Shown here in pieces: positions 7,420 to 16,224 of a stretch of 64,000 nt of DNA. The DNA is from Stutzerimonas stutzeri (lineage in GTDB: Bacteria > Pseudomonadota > Gammaproteobacteria > Pseudomonadales > Pseudomonadaceae): positions 248,001 through 312,000 of the forward strand of contig NZ_JAMOII010000001.1 of NCBI RefSeq assembly GCF_024448985.1, given 5' to 3'. Every line of letters begins with the position of its first letter. The stretch's first letter is position 1. The notes beneath the pieces are model-generated. The model worked only from the letters and a program-made list of their open reading frames with translations. It ran no database searches and was not told where the DNA came from. The translations under genes and the position numbers were made by a program.

Positions 7420-8865
7420 TCAGCGGGCCGAATGGCTTGCTACATCATCACGGGCGCGACCGTATACGTCGTCCAGCCGTTCGATGTCATCTTCACCGAG
7501 ATAGCTGCCCGACTGAACTTCGATGATCTCCAGCGGAATCTTGCCGGGGTTGGCCAGCCGGTGAATGGAAGTCACCGGGATATAGGTCGACTGGTTCTCG
7601 GTCAGCAGGAAGGTCTTGTCATTGCAGGTCACCTGGGCGGTGCCGGATACGACGATCCAGTGCTCAGCGCGGTGATGGTGCATTTGCAGGGACAACTGCG
7701 CGCCCGGATTGACGCATATCCGCTTGACTTGGAAGCGACCGCCCATATCGACCGAGTCATACCAGCCCCAAGGGCGATACACCGCGCAATGGTTCACCGT
7801 TTCGGAGCGCTTCATGTCATCGAGCTTGTTCACCAGCTTCTTGACGTCCTGAACCTTGTCCTTATGCGCGATCATCGTCGCGTCCTTGGTTTCGACCACT
7901 ACGATATTGTCCAGGCCGACCACGGTTACCAGTTTGCCATTGCCGTGAACGAGGCAGTTGCGACTGTCTTCGACGATCACGTCGCCTCTGGTCACGTTGC
8001 CGTTCTCGTCCTTTTCCAGCACGTCCCACAGCGATGACCAGGAGCCAACATCGCTCCAGCCTGCCGACATGGGCACAACGCAGGCCAGTTCGGTCTTTTC
8101 CATCACTGCGTAGTCGATCGAATTGTCTGGACAGCAGGCGAAGGTCTCCGGATCGATCAGGACTTCATTACCATTTTTAGCGCTGCGCTCTAGTGCGGCC
8201 CAGCAGGTGTCGTAGATGTCCGGGTCATGTTTTTTTAGTTCTTCCAGGAATACGCTGGCGCGGAACAGGAACATGCCGCTGTTCCAATAGTAATTACCCG
8301 ACTCGACATATTGCTGGGCACGCGCTTCGTCAGGTTTCTCGACGAAGTTGGTGACGCGGTTGACGCCTTCCGGCAAGCCATTGCGCTCGTTGTGATCACA
8401 CTTGATGTAGCCATAACCGGTCTCTGGGCTAGTCGCGGGGATGCCGAACAGCACCATCTCACCGTTTTCCGCCGCGTTCGTGGCAAGCGCCAGCGAGCGC
8501 TGGAATGCCTTGTGGTCTTCGATCACATGATCCGCTGGCAGAACCAGCAAGAGTTCATCGCGGCCTTCTTCAATCAGCTTCATCGCCGCGATGGCGATTG
8601 CCGGTGCGGTATTTCGGCCGAAAGGCTCGAGCATAAGGCCCTGAATGCTCAGCTTGCGTGCGGCCAGTTGCTCCTTGACGATAAAGCGGTGCTCCTGGTT
8701 GCAAACCAGCAGAGGCGGCTGCATGCCTTCGAAAGCGAGCCGCTCGATGGTTTGCTGGAACAGCGTCTGCTCAGCCGTGAGGGCGAGAAACTGCTTCGGG
8801 AAAGCTTTGCGCGAAAGAGGCCAGAGCCGGGAACCGCTACCGCCTGAGAGGATGACCGGAATCAT
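7420..8865 (-). CDS. Mannose-1-phosphate guanylyltransferase / mannose-6-phosphate isomerase
   Basis: This 481-residue bifunctional type II PMI-GMP enzyme (AlgA/PslB/WbpW family) interconverts fructose-6-P and mannose-6-P and makes GDP-mannose for exopolysaccharide or O-antigen. The nucleotidyltransferase signature SGGSGSRLWPLSRK is at residues 7-20 and the catalytic FVEKPDEAR block near the middle. The C-terminal cupin carries the isomerase metal site (QMHHHRAEHWIVVSG). The start at 8865 is chosen over an upstream ATG at 8910 because AGGAGAAACAAC precedes it and the family begins MIPVILSGG. It is close to AlgA but stands alone, with no alginate, psl or O-antigen genes around it, so I leave the symbol blank. 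Confidence 0.92.
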   Translation of the reverse strand: MIPVILSGGSGSRLWPLSRKAFPKQFLALTAEQTLFQQTIERLAFEGMQPPLLVCNQEHRFIVKEQLAARKLSIQGLMLEPFGRNTAPAIAIAAMKLIEEGRDELLLVLPADHVIEDHKAFQRSLALATNAAENGEMVLFGIPATSPETGYGYIKCDHNERNGLPEGVNRVTNFVEKPDEARAQQYVESGNYYWNSGMFLFRASVFLEELKKHDPDIYDTCWAALERSAKNGNEVLIDPETFACCPDNSIDYAVMEKTELACVVPMSAGWSDVGSWSSLWDVLEKDENGNVTRGDVIVEDSRNCLVHGNGKLVTVVGLDNIVVVETKDATMIAHKDKVQDVKKLVNKLDDMKRSETVNHCAVYRPWGWYDSVDMGGRFQVKRICVNPGAQLSLQMHHHRAEHWIVVSGTAQVTCNDKTFLLTENQSTYIPVTSIHRLANPGKIPLEIIEVQSGSYLGEDDIERLDDVYGRARDDVASHSAR

Positions 8866-9542
8866 GTTGTTTCTCCTGAATCGTTGAGAAGGGGAGTTCT
8901 TCTTGTCCATTTGGCTGCACGGATTCGTGCGCGTCCTACGCTTCTGGTTGGCCTTCAGCTGCGGCTCACCGCCAGGCTCTTTTTTCCAGCAATGAAACTG
9001 CCTTCGGAGCCACTGCGTGGTCCGAGCATGGAATATGTGGTTTTGTCTGGACCGCAGACGCTCTTGGTGCTGCGGTGCTGATCACCGCTCCGAAATGGGT
9101 GGCCGCAAGCCCTCCAATCCGATACGGGCAGATGTGAACTGTTTTCGGCTGCGCTCCGCCCCGCTGATTGTGGCGCGTGAGGCAAATGGCGGTGAGTCCC
9201 TGTCTTGCTTCGGTCTGATCTCAGCGGATCATATGCAACGACTGTAGAGGGCCACTCTGGCTGATCCGTTAAGCTCTGTTTTGAAATCCACTGCACGTTC
9301 ATGTGCGACGTCCCTTTCCATCTGGAAATGCCGGTACGCGCTTATGATTGCCGGTGCCTTCGGATAGTTCCCTGAGTAGCTGCCGCTGATCGGGGAGTTT
9401 TTTCAAGTTGACGAATATAGCTCGCTAGACCGCGAACTAGACGGCGGCGGACACCAGGCGGCGTAGTGATCAACGATGAATGGCAGGGGGAGATGGAGCG
9501 GAAGGACCCCCGCGGCGTTCGTCCGCCGCGAGGGAAGGCGGT
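8866..9542. other. Long intergenic region upstream of the GDP-mannose gene
   Basis: Nearly 680 bases separate the guanylyltransferase start from the end of yaaA. Frames on both strands (for example minus 8955-9302 and plus 9017-9247) have no SD and no protein-like composition. A GC-rich inverted repeat CGCGGCG/CGCCGCG (9511-9517 with 9524-9530) sits just past the yaaA stop and might be a weak terminator, though no T run follows. The length suggests a large regulatory region, but I recognise no specific operator. Confidence 0.4.
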
Positions 9543-10319
9543 TCAGGACTGCACGTCGCGCAAGAACACTAAATGGTCGCTGGATGAGTCAGAGGGACTG
9601 TAACGATAACCATCGTAAGCGAAGTCCTTCAGTTGCTCGGGCTGCTCGATTCGCTCTTTGATCACATAGCGGCTCATCAAGCCGCGCGCTTTCTTAGCGT
9701 AGAAACTGATGATCTTGTACTGGCCGTTCTTCATGTCCTTGAATTCGACATCGATGACGCGGGCATCCAAGGCCTTGCGTTTGACTGCGCCGAAATACTC
9801 ATTCGAAGCCAAGTTGAGCAGGACATTATCCCCTTGTGCCGCCAATGCGTCGTTTAGCCAGTTGCTGATGCGCTCGCCCCAGAAGGCATACAGATCCTTG
9901 CCTCGGCTGTTGACCAATTTGGTGCCCATCTCCAGTCGGTAGGGCTGCATCAGGTCGAGTGGGCGCAGGATGCCATAGAGACCGGACAGCATCCGCAGAT
10001 GTTTCTGCGCGAAGTCGAAGTCCGCTTCGGAAAAGTCGCTTGCATTCAGTCCGGTATAGACATCGCCTTTGAACGCAAGAAGCGCTTGCTTGGCGTTGGC
10101 CGGCGTGAACTCGGGCGTCCAACTGCCGTAGCGGGCAACGTTCAGGGCGGCGAGCTTGTCAGAGAGGTGCATCAGTTCGCCGACTTGTTGCGGCGACAGT
10201 TCGCGCAACCGTTCGATCAACTGCTGGGCGTGGTCGAGGTGCTCGGGTTGAGTGAAACGTTCGGTCGTCGGTGGGGAGTCGTAATCCAGGGTCTTGGCCG
10301 GCGATATCACCATCAGCAT
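9543..10319 (-). CDS. yaaA: Peroxide stress resistance protein YaaA (DUF328)
   Basis: This 258-residue protein begins [16 protein letters not shown], the exact family signature. It continues with the helix-hairpin-helix-like DNA-binding region and the conserved [27 protein letters not shown] block (about residues 108-135) and ANEYF/SNEYF. In Escherichia coli, YaaA binds DNA and lowers free intracellular iron during H2O2 stress; the same role is inferred here. Length is normal. AAAGGAGACCGATGC precedes the start. It is probably monocistronic. Confidence 0.93.
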   Translation of the reverse strand: MLMVISPAKTLDYDSPPTTERFTQPEHLDHAQQLIERLRELSPQQVGELMHLSDKLAALNVARYGSWTPEFTPANAKQALLAFKGDVYTGLNASDFSEADFDFAQKHLRMLSGLYGILRPLDLMQPYRLEMGTKLVNSRGKDLYAFWGERISNWLNDALAAQGDNVLLNLASNEYFGAVKRKALDARVIDVEFKDMKNGQYKIISFYAKKARGLMSRYVIKERIEQPEQLKDFAYDGYRYSPSDSSSDHLVFLRDVQS

Positions 10320-10457
10320 GCATCGGTCTCCTTTGAAGGGGGCCGATTCTAGGCTTTATCGGTGCCGTTGCTCCACCTATGGACTCGATTAACCAAAAGC
10401 TTGACCTTGCCGTGTGGGAAGGGGGCAAGCTCGGCATGCTGGATTCAGGAGCGCTTT

Positions 10458-11460
10458 ATGACCGACTGCAATCATTCACATTGGAAGCCATCCCACGATT
10501 ACCGCCCGCTCGAACAGGGAGCCGAGCGGCAGACCTGGGCGGTCGTAATACTGACCGGATTGACCATGGCGGCGGAGATCGCCGCTGGCTACCTGTTCAA
10601 TTCCATGGCGCTGCTCGCCGATGGCTGGCATATGGCGTCCCACATGGTGGCCATCGGTATGGCGGCGATCGCTTACCTGCTGGCGCGCCGCTACGCCAAT
10701 GATCGGCGCTTCGTTCGGGACCTGGAAAATCGAGGTTCTTGCGGGATTCGCGAGTGCGGTGCTGCTGGTCGTGGTGGCGCTGATGATGATCGTCGAGTCG
10801 CTGTCGCGCTTCTGGTCGCCAGCGCAGATCGGTTTCGACGAGGCGCTGTGGGTGGCGTTCATCGGGCTGGCTGTGAACCTGCTGTCGGCCTGGTTGTTGC
10901 GCGAGCAGCATGATCACCACGGCCACGGCCACGGCCACGGCCACGGCCACGGCCACGGCCACGGCCATGAGGCGGCGCCAGGGCGGGATCTCAATCGCCA
11001 CGCGGCCTTCGTTCACGTGTTGACCGACGGGCTGACGTCGGTCGCTGCGATCATCGCTCTGTTGGGCGGCAAGTACTTCGGCTGGAACTGGCTGGACCCG
11101 CTGATGGGCATCATCGGGGCGGCGGTCATTCTGGTCTGGGCCAAGGGGCTGTTGCGCGAAACCGGCAAGGCGCTCTTGGATCGAGAGATGGATGATCCGC
11201 TGGTGCAGCGTGTGCAGAAGCGTTTGGAGTCGGTGCCCGATACCGAGGTGACCGACCTGCATCTATGGCGGGTCGGCCGTGCGCACTACAGCTGCGTCGT
11301 CACGCTCGTTACCCATCAGGCGTATTCGGCGGATAGCTACAAAGCCGAACTGTCGGACTTCCCGGAGCTGGTCCACGTGACAGCGGAAGTGAATAGGTGC
11401 GGCAAAATGTCCGGGTTGATTATTGAGCCTAGTCAGCCTCCGAAGGCCCGCCAAGCGTAA
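10458..11460 (+). pseudogene. DmeF-like CDF divalent-metal efflux protein, frameshifted
   Basis: The first frame (from ATG 10458, behind CAGGAGCGCTTT) encodes MTDCNHSHWKPSHDY followed by the first two membrane helices, including the metal-site segment MALLADGWHMASHM. Near 10710-10716 the reading moves to the next frame, which continues FGTWKIEVLAGFASA and runs to the stop at 11460 with the remaining helices and the cytoplasmic ferredoxin-like domain. Intact family members read RRF-S/A-FGTWKIEVL, so one extra base (or loss of two) at about 10713 splits the gene. The loop between helices 4 and 5 holds HDHH plus eight Gly-His pairs. CDF/DmeF proteins export Co2+, Ni2+ or Zn2+ by proton antiport. 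The second half has no good start of its own, so a functional product is unlikely unless the shift is a base error. Confidence 0.82.
10921..10968 (+). repeat. Tandem 6-bp repeat (GGCCAC)7-GGCCAT in the His-rich loop
   Basis: Eight consecutive 6-base units encode Gly-His x 8 in the cytoplasmic loop of the CDF transporter. Slippage would add or remove Gly-His pairs without changing frame, so loop length may vary between isolates. The repeat is nearly perfect at the base level, which suggests recent expansion. Confidence 0.95.
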
Positions 11461-11687
11461 TTTGCCGTTTAGCTAAAAAAACGTCGGCGAATGGAAAAAG
11501 ACTTTTTCCTGTCATCAGTTTTGCGGTATTACGACATCAAGACCGCCGAAACCTGCTCTCACAGGTGGCGGCCTCTGGGTGGCCCCAAGCCCCTGCCTCC
11601 CAAGTCCGCTCACCTTGCGCACGGTGGTTTTTCTGCGGCGGAGAGCATTCGGCCCTCCGTCGTCCGGCTCCGAAAAGGTGATCGTGT

Positions 11688-13076
11688 ATGGATGACTACG
11701 GCAGACCACGTGCTACTCAGCCCACCCTTTACGTTCTCGATACCAACGTTCTGATTCACGACCCCAACGCGATATTGAATTTCCAGGAACACCAGGTCGC
11801 CATTCCGATGACGGTTCTGGAAGAGCTGGACAAGCTCAAGACCGGCAAGCACACGGTGGCGGCGGAGTGCCGTCAGGCGATCCGCCTGATCGACAAAGTA
11901 CTTGGCAACGCGACGCCCGAGGAGGTCGAACTTGGCGTGCCGATTCAGCGCGAGAAGAGCGGGCCCTGCGGCAGCCTGTCGATTCTGATGAGTAAAGGCG
12001 CCGACTCCAGCGCGCTACCGGAAGACCTCAACGACAACAAGATCATCAATCAGGTCGTGGACCTGCAGCGCCGCCGCGCGGGCGTTCCGGTGGTGCTGGT
12101 CACCAACGACATCAACATGCGTTTGAAGGCCAGGGCGTGTGGCGTGGCCGCCGAGGATTACCACACCGACAAGCTGGTGGACGACGTAGGCCAGCTGTCG
12201 CGCGGTTATCACAGCCTGAGCGGATCGTTCTGGGATCGCGTCAGCAAGGTCGAGACCCATCAGGGACATGGACGAACCTGGCACCGCGTTCAGATGCTCG
12301 ACAACTTGCCGGCCGTGCACATCAACGAGTTCATCCTTGACGAGCAGGGCTTCGTCGGCTGGATCAAGGGCATCAAGGCCGACGAGCTACTCCTGCTCGA
12401 CATGCATCAGGAGCCGTTGATGCATCAGGAGGCCTGGGGGCTTCGTCCGCGCGATATCCACCAGGCGCTGGCATTGTTTGCTTTGCTCGATCCGGATATC
12501 CACCTGGTCAATCTGTCGGGTGCCGCCGGCTCCGGCAAGACCATCCTGGCGCTGGCTGCGGCCATCGAGCAGACCGTGGCCAACAAACGTTACCGCCGAA
12601 TCATCGCGACGCGCAGCGTACAGGGCCTGGATGAGGACATTGGCTTCCTGCCGGGCACCGAGGCGGAAAAGATGGAGCCCTGGCTCGGCGCGATCACCGA
12701 CAACCTCGAAGCGCTGCACATGGATGACGAGAACACCCACGGCAGCGTGGATTACATCCTGCAAAAGGTGCCGCTGCAGTTCAAATCGCTCAACTACATA
12801 CGTGGGCGCAGCTTTCAGCAGAGCCTGATCCTCATAGACGAATGTCAGAACCTCACGCCGCACCAGATGAAGACCATCATCACGAGGGCGGGCAGCGGTT
12901 CGAAGGTGGTGTGCCTGGGCAATTTGGCACAGATCGACACCCCCTATTTGTCTGCTACCAGTTCGGGGCTGACCTATCTCACGGAGCGTTTCAAGGATTT
13001 CCCGCACGGTATGCACGTTACGTTGCAGGGCGTTCCTCGCTCGGTACTCGCCGAGTACGCCGAGGCACATATGTAG
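11688..13076 (+). CDS. PIN-PhoH ATPase (PhoH2-type)
   Basis: This 462-residue protein has an N-terminal PIN nuclease-like domain (residues 14-150, TLYVLDTNVLIHDP with the first catalytic Asp, later LVTNDINMRLKA). A C-terminal PhoH P-loop ATPase domain follows (Walker A GAAGSGKT near residue 283, Walker B LILIDECQNL near 380). PIN-PhoH (PhoH2) proteins are reported to couple RNA unwinding with cleavage. There is no small antitoxin-like gene directly upstream here. The ATG is preceded by AAAGGTGATCGTGT. A heptad repeat island lies immediately downstream, before moaC. Confidence 0.92.
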   Translation: MDDYGRPRATQPTLYVLDTNVLIHDPNAILNFQEHQVAIPMTVLEELDKLKTGKHTVAAECRQAIRLIDKVLGNATPEEVELGVPIQREKSGPCGSLSILMSKGADSSALPEDLNDNKIINQVVDLQRRRAGVPVVLVTNDINMRLKARACGVAAEDYHTDKLVDDVGQLSRGYHSLSGSFWDRVSKVETHQGHGRTWHRVQMLDNLPAVHINEFILDEQGFVGWIKGIKADELLLLDMHQEPLMHQEAWGLRPRDIHQALALFALLDPDIHLVNLSGAAGSGKTILALAAAIEQTVANKRYRRIIATRSVQGLDEDIGFLPGTEAEKMEPWLGAITDNLEALHMDDENTHGSVDYILQKVPLQFKSLNYIRGRSFQQSLILIDECQNLTPHQMKTIITRAGSGSKVVCLGNLAQIDTPYLSATSSGLTYLTERFKDFPHGMHVTLQGVPRSVLAEYAEAHM

Positions 13077-13078
13077 GA

Positions 13079-13181
13079 AGCAGCTGGAAGCTTGAAGTCA
13101 TGAGCTGAAAAAAGCAGCAGTCAGCGTGAGAGGCTGCACGCTGGCTTCCAGCTTCCAGCTTCCAGCTTCCAGCTTCCAGCT
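13079..13181. repeat. Period-7 repeat island 1 (phoH-moaC)
   Basis: Five perfect tandem copies of CTTCCAG occupy 13145-13179. A degenerate arm in the opposite orientation (AGCTGGAAGCTTGAAG, about 13082-13097) lies some 50 bases upstream, so the two arms can pair as an imperfect hairpin. The island fills most of the gap between the phoH stop and moaC. Confidence 0.9.
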
Positions 13182-13221
13182 GAGCTAAACTGGTCGCCCT
13201 TATATTTCCCAGCAGGTTCTC

Positions 13222-13692
13222 ATGCTTACCCATCTCGATTCCCAGGGGCGGGCCAACATGGTCGACGTTACTGCCAAGGCCGTTACGGCGCGTGAGGCGG
13301 TGGCGGAGGCGAAGGTCCGCATGCTTCCCGAAACTCTGCAGATGATTCAGCAGGGCGGGCATCCCAAGGGTGACGTATTCGCAGTCGCCCGTATTGCTGG
13401 CATCCAGGCGGCAAAGAAGACCCATGAACTAATTCCGCTCTGCCATCCCTTGCTGCTGACCAGCATCAAGGTCGATTTGCAGCCTGAGGGGGACGACTGC
13501 GTGCGCATTCAGGCGCGTTGCAAGCTGGCCGGCCAGACTGGTGTGGAAATGGAAGCGCTGACTGCGGCGAGCATTGCCGCGTTGACTATCTATGACATGT
13601 GCAAAGCCGTCGACAAGGGCATGGTCGTGGAAGGGGTGCGGCTGTTGGAGAAGCTGGGCGGGAAAAGCGGACATTGGCAGGTGCCGACATGA
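13222..13692 (+). CDS. moaC: Cyclic pyranopterin monophosphate synthase MoaC
   Basis: MoaC carries out the second step of molybdopterin synthesis, converting 3',8-cyclo-7,8-dihydro-GTP to cPMP. The 156-residue protein has the normal length. It shows the family signatures MVDVTAK (residues 13-19), [13 protein letters not shown] (about 65-77, active-site Lys/His) and the [24 protein letters not shown] segment with catalytic Asp and Lys. It is the first gene of a tight moaC-moaD-moaE operon; its stop overlaps the moaD start as ACATGA. CAGCAGGTTCTC precedes the ATG. Confidence 0.96.
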   Translation: MLTHLDSQGRANMVDVTAKAVTAREAVAEAKVRMLPETLQMIQQGGHPKGDVFAVARIAGIQAAKKTHELIPLCHPLLLTSIKVDLQPEGDDCVRIQARCKLAGQTGVEMEALTAASIAALTIYDMCKAVDKGMVVEGVRLLEKLGGKSGHWQVPT

Positions 13693-13937
13693 TTCAAGTG
13701 CAATATTTCGCTCGCTATCGCGAAACCCTTGGGCTCGATGCCGAGCAACTGGAGTGGAGCGCATCTCTGCAGCAGATGGACGACCTCAGGCAGCAATTGC
13801 TGGCGCGCGGTAACGAATGGACGGTGCTGAGCGAGGCGGGGCTGATGTGCGCGCGCAATCAGGAACTATGCGGACTCGACGAGCCGCTGGCCGACGGCGA
13901 CGAAGTGGCATTCTTTCCCACCGTGACCGGAGGTTGA
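13689..13937 (+). CDS. moaD: Molybdopterin synthase sulfur carrier subunit MoaD
   Basis: This 82-residue ubiquitin-fold protein ends in the obligatory Gly-Gly (TVTGG), which is adenylated and thiocarboxylated to carry sulfur for molybdopterin synthase. It begins [15 protein letters not shown], typical of MoaD, with its start overlapping the moaC stop by four bases. The stop is followed one base later by the moaE ATG, so translation is probably coupled. Confidence 0.95.
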   Translation: MIQVQYFARYRETLGLDAEQLEWSASLQQMDDLRQQLLARGNEWTVLSEAGLMCARNQELCGLDEPLADGDEVAFFPTVTGG

Positions 13938-13938
13938 T

Positions 13939-14391
13939 ATGAGCGTGCGTGTCCAGCAGGCCCCGTTCGATCCGGGCACCGAGCTCAATGCGTTACACGC
14001 CGCGAACCTCGGTATCGGCGCGGTAACCAGCTTCGTCGGCTATGTTCGCGATTTTAACGATGGGCATGATGTCGCCGGAATGTTTCTCGAGCACGCCCCG
14101 GGAATGACGGAAAAGGCGTTGCAGAAGATCGTCGAGGAGGCAGCTGCGCGATGGCCCTTGCTCAAGCTGGAGATCCTGCACCGGGTCGGACGGCTCGAGC
14201 CAGGTGAGCCGATCGTCTTCGTCGGCGCAACCAGCGCACACCGCGAGGCGGCATTCGATGGTTGCCGCTTCGTCATGGATTACCTGAAGACTCGAGCGCC
14301 GTTCTGGAAGAAGGAAGACACCCCGTCCGGCCCGCGCTGGGTCGAAGGGCGCTGTAGCGACCAAGCCGCCGCTGAGCGGTGGCGGCAGTAG
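13939..14391 (+). CDS. moaE: Molybdopterin synthase catalytic subunit MoaE
   Basis: MoaE pairs with MoaD to insert the dithiolene sulfurs into cPMP. The 150-residue protein shows the family blocks GAVTSFVGYVRDFN (about 27-40), LEHAPGMTEKAL, HRVGRLEPGEPIVFV with the conserved His/Arg, HREAAFDGCRFVMDYLKTRAP and the C-terminal FWKKE active-site motif (Lys). Length is normal. It closes the moaCDE operon and is convergent with a small membrane-protein gene whose stop lies 3 bases beyond. Confidence 0.95.
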   Translation: MSVRVQQAPFDPGTELNALHAANLGIGAVTSFVGYVRDFNDGHDVAGMFLEHAPGMTEKALQKIVEEAAARWPLLKLEILHRVGRLEPGEPIVFVGATSAHREAAFDGCRFVMDYLKTRAPFWKKEDTPSGPRWVEGRCSDQAAAERWRQ

Positions 14392-14393
14392 CG

Positions 14394-14558
14394 TCAGCCG
14401 AAGGTGATCTGCAGTTTGTAGAACAAGGTGGAAAGCATCGACAGGATGCCCAGCCCGAGTAGCGCGACACCCCATCTCCGCTCGCGAAAGTTGAAGCCGG
14501 CGCCCATCAGGATGAAGCTCGCGATGATTAGTATCAGCATGGTGTCGATGTCGACCAT
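14394..14558 (-). CDS. Small membrane protein (54 aa), function unknown
   Basis: On the minus strand, ATG 14558 is preceded by CAGGAGCCAAGCAT, a strong ribosome binding site, and opens a 54-codon frame. The protein starts MVDIDTMLILIIASFILMGAG and ends LSTLFYKLQITFG. It has two hydrophobic helices (about residues 5-20 and 29-46) separated by a positively charged turn (NFRERRW), typical of a two-helix inner-membrane miniprotein. It is convergent with moaE and upstream of rhlB on the same strand. No family is recognised. Confidence 0.7.
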   Translation of the reverse strand: MVDIDTMLILIIASFILMGAGFNFRERRWGVALLGLGILSMLSTLFYKLQITFG

Positions 14559-14663
14559 ATGCTTGGCTCCTGTTGTGAAGGGTCTCCTTCACTGTAGGTG
14601 CTTATAGGACTTGATGAGTGGTTTGCGTCAGCTCGACTGCAGTGATAGGGCAATGCGGGCATA

Positions 14664-14697
14664 AAAAAAGGCGAAGCCGCAACGGCCTCGCCTTTTC
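14664..14697 (-). terminator. Rho-independent terminator of rhlB
   Basis: GGCGAAGCCG (14670-14679) pairs with CGGCCTCGCC (14683-14692) over a three-base loop with one A-C mismatch. The minus strand then runs into seven T (AAAAAAA at 14663-14669 on the plus strand). It lies 21 bases past the helicase stop. Confidence 0.82.
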
Positions 14698-14713
14698 AAT
14701 TTCCCGGGAGTAT

Positions 14714-16126
14714 TCAGCGCTTGGTCGGAACGGGCGCCAGGAGCTCTGCGGGTGGCATTTCACAGCTGATGCTGCGGCCCAGCAATGCTTCGATGGCTGG
14801 CAGGGCGAAGGCGTCATCCTCGCCGGCAAAGCTGATCGAGGTGCCGCTGGCGCCGGCTCGACCGGTGCGGCCGATGCGGTGCACGTAGTCGTCAGGCACT
14901 TCCGGCAGAGTGAAGTTGATCACGTGGCTGATGCCGTCGACATGGATGCCGCGTCCGGCCACGTCGGTTGCCACCATTACGCGAATCTTGCCCTCGCGAA
15001 AGCCTTCCAAGGCGCGGATGCGTTTGTGCTGAGGCACGTCGCCGGACATCTGCACGGCGCTGATACCGTCACGGGTGAGGCGCTCCTCGATACGGCGTAC
15101 CTCGTCCTTGCGGTTGGCGAACACCATCACGCGGGTCCAGTCGTTCTGAGTGATCAGGTTGTAGAGCAGCTTGTACTTGTCGCTGCCCGCTACGGCGTAG
15201 ACGTGTTGCTCGACGGTGTCGCTGGCCACGTTTACCGCTTCGATCTCGACGATTGCCGGATCGGTGGTCCATTGCTTGGCGAGATTCATCACGTCGTCGG
15301 TGAAGGTCGCGGAAAACAGCAGCGTCTGACGCTCGCTCTTGGGCGGGGTCTGGCGAATAATCTGGCGAACCTGGGGGATGAAGCCCATGTCGAGCATGCG
15401 GTCGGCTTCGTCGAGTACCAGCACTTCGACCATGTCCAGATGCACTTCGCCTCGCTGGTTGAAGTCTAGTAGACGTCCCGGCGTAGCCACCAGAATGTCG
15501 CAATAGCGGGACTCCAGCGCCTTGAGTTGCTTGTCGAAGTCCATGCCGCCGACAAAGCTCATCACGTTCAAGCCGGTGTACTTGGTCAGGTTCAGTGCGT
15601 CGTTGGCAATCTGCACCACCAGTTCGCGAGTCGGCGCAATGATCAGTGCCCGCGGTTCACCCATGTAGCGGTCGCTGGGCGGCGGCGTCTGCAACAGCTG
15701 GGTGATGGTGGAAATCAGGAAGGCCGCAGTTTTGCCGGTGCCGGTCTGGGCGCGGCCGATCGCATCGCGACCTTTGAGCGTGAACCCCAGAACCTGAGCC
15801 TGGATCGGCGTGCAATACGGGAAACCCAGGTCGTGAATGGCGTGCATCAACTCGGGGGCGAGTTTGAAGTCATGAAAGCGCGTTTTGCCTTCGGTCGGAT
15901 CGACCTGGAAGTCTTCCAGTTTCCAGGCAGGGGCGGGCGGTGCGGCGGGTTTGCGTGAGCGCTCTCGGCGAGGCTTGGGCGCTGCTGCTGCGTCGACCGA
16001 CTGCTCGGTTGTTTCAGGGCGCGCAGGGCGAGGAGTGTCGATAGGTGTCGAGGTGTCGCTGGCAGGCTGGGCGGCTGGTAGCTCTGCCGGACCTTTGCCA
16101 AAAATTTTCTTGAGTGCTTTGAGCAC
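14714..16126 (-). CDS. rhlB: DEAD-box ATP-dependent RNA helicase, RhlB type
   Basis: This 470-residue DEAD-box helicase has a low-complexity Pro/Ala/Arg-rich N-terminus (1-70) and then the full core: Q-motif region [27 protein letters not shown] at 126-133, DEAD at 239-242, SAT at 272-274, and the C-terminal ARGIHVDG and HRIGRTGR motifs. It unwinds structured RNA and in the RhlB subgroup assists RNase E-dependent decay. The C-terminal CEMPPAELL segment resembles RhlB rather than RhlE, but subgroup assignment is by memory. A long N-terminal extension is usual for pseudomonad RhlB. Confidence 0.85.
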   Translation of the reverse strand: MLKALKKIFGKGPAELPAAQPASDTSTPIDTPRPARPETTEQSVDAAAAPKPRRERSRKPAAPPAPAWKLEDFQVDPTEGKTRFHDFKLAPELMHAIHDLGFPYCTPIQAQVLGFTLKGRDAIGRAQTGTGKTAAFLISTITQLLQTPPPSDRYMGEPRALIIAPTRELVVQIANDALNLTKYTGLNVMSFVGGMDFDKQLKALESRYCDILVATPGRLLDFNQRGEVHLDMVEVLVLDEADRMLDMGFIPQVRQIIRQTPPKSERQTLLFSATFTDDVMNLAKQWTTDPAIVEIEAVNVASDTVEQHVYAVAGSDKYKLLYNLITQNDWTRVMVFANRKDEVRRIEERLTRDGISAVQMSGDVPQHKRIRALEGFREGKIRVMVATDVAGRGIHVDGISHVINFTLPEVPDDYVHRIGRTGRAGASGTSISFAGEDDAFALPAIEALLGRSISCEMPPAELLAPVPTKR

Positions 16127-16224
16127 GGTTTCCGTCTCTGTCTATAAGGTTCGCCCGCCAGTGTAATGCAAGAAGCAGATACGGCGAAGACTTGCTCTGA
16201 GCCGCCATCGCGGTTGCCCGCTCG

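Noticed and set aside
7405-8037. 210-codon plus-strand frame opposite the guanylyltransferase
   Set aside because: Antisense to the cupin part of a well-conserved enzyme.
9511-9530. GC hairpin after yaaA as a terminator
   Set aside because: The stem is good but no T run follows on the minus strand, so it is mentioned only in the intergenic note.
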